A stretch of DNA of 64,000 bases from Paragordius varius (taxonomy: Eukaryota; Nematomorpha): assembly GCA_964247055.1 (NCBI GenBank), contig OZ176056.1, positions 5,022,001-5,086,000 on the forward strand, written 5' to 3'. A program made the translations under genes and the position numbers. This document shows, in pieces, positions 61,001 through 64,000 of this stretch. Position 1 is the stretch's first letter. Each line of letters opens with the position of its first letter. The notes below the pieces were generated by a model. The model ran no database searches and was not told the origin of the DNA. It was given only the letters and a program-made list of their open reading frames with translations.

Positions 61001-63991
61001 GTATCCATATTTCAATAAAGAGGTCAATGAATCAAGCCTATCAATGATTACCTAAAAATGCAGCCGACAAAATTATTTGAAATTATACAAACAATCTAAT
61101 TTCGACATATCGCGCTGTTTAAAACTAACACTGATTGAGAGGATATGGATGTTATGTCAAATTTTTGTTGATTGTTGGAAGTATGTATATATAAAATTAG
61201 CCTAATACAATTAATTTGAAAGAAAACAGAGTGAAATTTTAAAGTAATATCATTCATATATAGCTTTTTTCATTTACAGTAAACAAAACAAATGTATTTC
61301 AAATAAAAAATAGCGAAAAGTTAAAAGAAAAAAAAGATTAGCACATGGATAAAAAATTGTGTAAGTGGAAACAACAGTAAGTATTTATCAAGGGTCGTAC
61401 ATGGTGTAATTATTAGAAAAAATGTATTTTTTTACTAAATTTAAAAAAAATAAGATGTTGATGGTAATTTTCTATTTTTTATAATTTTTAAGCAAAAATT
61501 ATAAGTTATCTAGAGTTAATATGGCAAGAATTTGAATGACCATCCAATCTGCCTGATCAATTAATAACACTAGATTGCACTTAGATAAAATTTTATATAT
61601 ATTAAAATTTAACTGAAACAGTGTATGGTAAAAAAATAGCAAACAATTAAACATTTTTTCGCTTGTTTAATTGATTTTCACTAATTTTTATGCCTATAAG
61701 CTATTGTGTTTACAAAATTAAACCATAATATACATTAATTTTCTTTAAGTTATAAAACAATGTTTAGTAAAATGGTTCAAATTTTAGGTTTATATAAAAT
61801 TATATGAGATATAACTAATCAATAAGGAAGGCTTAAAATATTAAATTTATTAATAAGTTGCATGATAAATAACAAATCATACAATATTGAAATAAAGATA
61901 TTTATAATAAATACCGCCGAATAAAGACATTTAGTGGGGAACAACAAAAAATTAAAAAAAAACATGTTTGTGATTATTTTCGTTATCTATTTTTTTCAAT
62001 AAGGCATTTAACAAAATAGATTTTGAATAGTCGAAATAATTTTTTAATGATTTTCATTTGCGTTCCTCACACAAACGCCTTATTCGGCATTGTCACGATT
62101 TTCCAATATGTTTATTCCTAATAAATATTTTTACTTTATAATTTAAATTTTAGTTTATATTTTAATTTTATTTTTTCGTTTGACAAAGATTACTTGTAGT
62201 AATCGAAATATTATATTATAATAAATTATATAATTTTTGCTGATTGATTCCATATATAAAAATACTATACATTTTATAGGTAGAATATTTTTCGCTAAAA
62301 AATTTAAAAGATTTATTTCATTGGAAAATTAGCATCCACAACATCTTGTTTTTTTTCAAATTTGGTAAAAAAAACATTTTTTTTCTTATAATTACACCGT
62401 GTACGACCCTTGATAAATACTTTCTGTTGTTTCCACTTACACAATTTATTAACCATATGCTAATCTTTTTTTTTCTTTTAATTCGCTATTTTTTATTTGC
62501 TATACATTTGTTGTGTTTACTCTATATATACTTTGAATATCCATTTCCTCAATTGCGTTTTCTGATAAACTCTCATTCGAGTCCATATGAGAATCCGTCA
62601 TTGGCGACAACCATTTGTTATCATCGATTTTTTGTTCTAAATAGTCGTTTTGTTGTTGACTTGGTTTGCCATGAGGGCAATTTGCTGATGATATCCGTGC
62701 AGTACGTCCAGACCTGTGTATAAATTTTTCAATGTCACTCGGTGGATCATAGTGAATGACCCAATCAATGTCTTTGATGTCGATACCGCGTGCCATAACA
62801 TCCGTAGATATCATGACTAATCTTTTACTGTTAGCATCTTCTAATGAGGATGATGTGGTAGTTTTATTCAGTAATTTTCTTCTTTTGCTTTTAGAAAAAT
62901 TCAGTGGTTTGATACGCGTCGAAATAGTTTCATCAACTATGTTTTGGAATTTGGATATGGTTTTGCTTCTTTGATGTGTGCGTAGTTTGCGATGAAGGCA
63001 TAAAAGACATGTCCGCGAGAGCCAAGTTAAATACCGTTTTTGTGAAGATACACTCGTTTTAGCGGTAAAGAAAGATATTAAATCCTGTAAATAAAGTTTT
63101 AAAGTCGTAGTAATATATTGTGCTAGATAATGATTATTCACGAAAATCAAAATTTTGTTAGCCATATATAATGGACTCATTTCATTTCCTTGCGGTGGTG
63201 AAAAAAGTAGATGACTCAACAATAAAAGTTTATCCGTGTATGCAACAGTGTGATACCAAAAATTTAAAGATGATGGAATATTGGAGTTGTTATTTGGTTT
63301 TTCTAAAATATATTACTATGTTTACAACCTGTTAATGTTTGGTATCTTTCTTTAACAACTATCGAAACTGGATTACGGAGACCAGTTTGAATTAAAATAT
63401 CTAGTTTGTCATTCTAATTGGGAAAATACAGAGTTATTATAAAACAGAAAACAAATTTAAATTTTGGATAAAAATACAAATCGTTTTTAAATCTTTAATA
63501 TGGCAAACGAAATCTAAAATTTATAATACCAAAGTAGCTGAAAATAAACAAGTCCTCCTTTGTTTTGGTAAATAATTTATAATAGATTGTATTGTAGGCA
63601 TAAAACCAAAATCCAAAAGTTTATCGCCTTCATCCAAAACCAAATATTCCAAATGTTGGAATATTAAATTATTAAATGTCACTGACAGGCTCTTTTCAAA
63701 TTTGTCTGCCTGGTTATCAATATTTTGATTATTTTTTGAACTAAATTTCATTGTAGATTCTTTAGCTTCCAGCATATAATGCAATCGACCTGGTGTGCAT
63801 ACAAGTATGTTAGCCCCATTTTCATAAAAATATTTTAAATCCGATTGCAAACTTTTAGTACCACCTCCAGTAAAAAGAGCCAATTTTATTGGGCATAAAG
63901 AAAAATTATTCACAGAGTTTATCAAAGCCTTTAAAACTAAATATATTTGATTGGACAAATCTCGCGTGGGACTTATAATAACAGCTTTTAT
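58057..63991 (-). CDS. DDX55: DEAD-box RNA helicase DDX55/SPB4, 5' end outside window
   Basis: Seven exons in phase: 63991-63530, 63413-63329, 63302-62532, 59066-58679, 58547-58388, 58300-58172, 58110-58057 (2049 nt; 682 residues plus stop). Motifs in order: PTRDL (Ia), TPGR (Ib), DEGD (II, normally DEAD), SAT (III), GLRNPV, ILIFVNN (IV), TDVMARGID (V), HRSGRTAR (VI). The SPB4/DDX55 C-terminal domain follows (GIKAFVSTVRSYGENSFSVI, LPLGQLATGFGLL, MPEI), and a lysine-rich end (DIAEFAQDIIAIKKLKKKQE). Q motif and motif I lie beyond 64000. Role: 60S ribosomal subunit assembly in the nucleolus. About 60 residues are inserted just after motif VI, and there is a second insert before motif V, so the protein is longer than usual. 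The 3.46-kb intron 62531-59067 contains two repeats. Confidence 0.9.
59865..60840. repeat. Dispersed repeat, copy 2, in DDX55 intron
   Basis: Reverse complement of 43190-44110 (see that entry). The open frame 60570-60836 lies within this repeat and is not regarded as a gene. Confidence 0.7.
61279..61476 (+). repeat. Inverted repeat arm 1 in DDX55 intron
   Basis: About 200 bp matching the reverse complement of 62326-62524 at high identity: AATAAAAAATAGCGAA, TTGTGTAAGTGGAAACAACA, GTATTTATCAAGGGTCGTAC and GGTGTAATTAT are shared. The loop is about 850 nt. Confidence 0.85.
62326..62524 (-). repeat. Inverted repeat arm 2, abutting DDX55 exon
   Basis: This arm starts 8 nt into the intron after the exon ending at 62532. 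The 5' end of the intron is therefore the duplicated piece; a pre-mRNA hairpin with a stem near 200 bp is expected. Confidence 0.85.
63303..63328 (-). other. 26-nt intron, DDX55
   Basis: AACAG|GTTGTAAACA...TATTTTAG|AAAAACC (minus strand). It lies in the linker after the GLRNPV motif. Length 26 is not a multiple of three. Unspliced reading meets TAG at once; spliced reading continues into the helicase domain 2. Confidence 0.85.
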
Positions 63992-64000
63992 CTAAAAATA

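Noticed and set aside
62346-62974. Plus-strand frames over the DDX55 exon
   Set aside because: Antisense shadows of a well-supported helicase exon.

Overview
The window is strongly AT-rich animal DNA (about 70-75% A+T by eye), with split genes, spliceosomal GT-AG introns and many DNA transposons. Domain content (EB-type cysteine modules, C-type lectin, CAP/CRISP with ShK-like tail, rhodopsin-type GPCR, RTE LINEs, abundant hAT elements) points to an invertebrate; EB modules hint at an ecdysozoan, but the species cannot be fixed from sequence alone. I found no LTR, Polinton or other virus-derived element and no tRNA or rRNA gene.

Layout. 1-6.3 kb: a GPCR-like gene on the minus strand whose last exon has taken a hAT insertion (1007-3323) a few codons before the inferred original stop. 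7.3-12.9 kb: nested hAT elements and an old RTE fragment. 13-23 kb: a plus-strand gene for a secreted or membrane protein with a C-type lectin domain followed by eight EB-type modules, each on its own phase-1/1 exon, then a SEA-like region. 24.6-26 kb: a decayed multi-pass membrane coding stretch. 26.6-27.8 kb: SEA-like exon, transmembrane exon and tyrosine-rich tail exon, probably the 3' end of the same receptor gene. 28-32 kb: hAT remnants. 32.5-42.3 kb: a complete six-exon CRISP-like gene (CAP domain plus cysteine-rich tail, 295 codons) with two hAT elements in its introns, both with perfect 8-bp target duplications, and several MITEs. 43-49.2 kb: dispersed repeat, RTE LINE and a MITE family with palindromic ends. 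49.2-57.9 kb: mitochondrial ribosomal protein L21 (bL21m) in four exons; its last intron holds about 6.9 kb of nested hAT and LINE DNA. 58.0-64 kb: minus-strand DDX55/SPB4 RNA helicase, seven exons in the window, 5' end beyond the right edge. MRPL21 and DDX55 converge tail to tail with 117 bp between stop codons.

The most striking signal is intron size. Five introns in four unrelated genes are only 23-27 nt long (MRPL21 25 and 23, DDX55 26, CRISP 27, lectin/EB receptor 24), with 30- and 38-nt introns also likely in the receptor. They coexist with introns of 3-8 kb inflated by transposons. In MRPL21 and DDX55, removing the 23- and 26-nt segments restores frame across conserved or alignable protein, so these are hard to explain as assembly or reading errors.

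Exon joins were worked out by hand from phase, splice sites and family knowledge; no alignment or transcript data were available.
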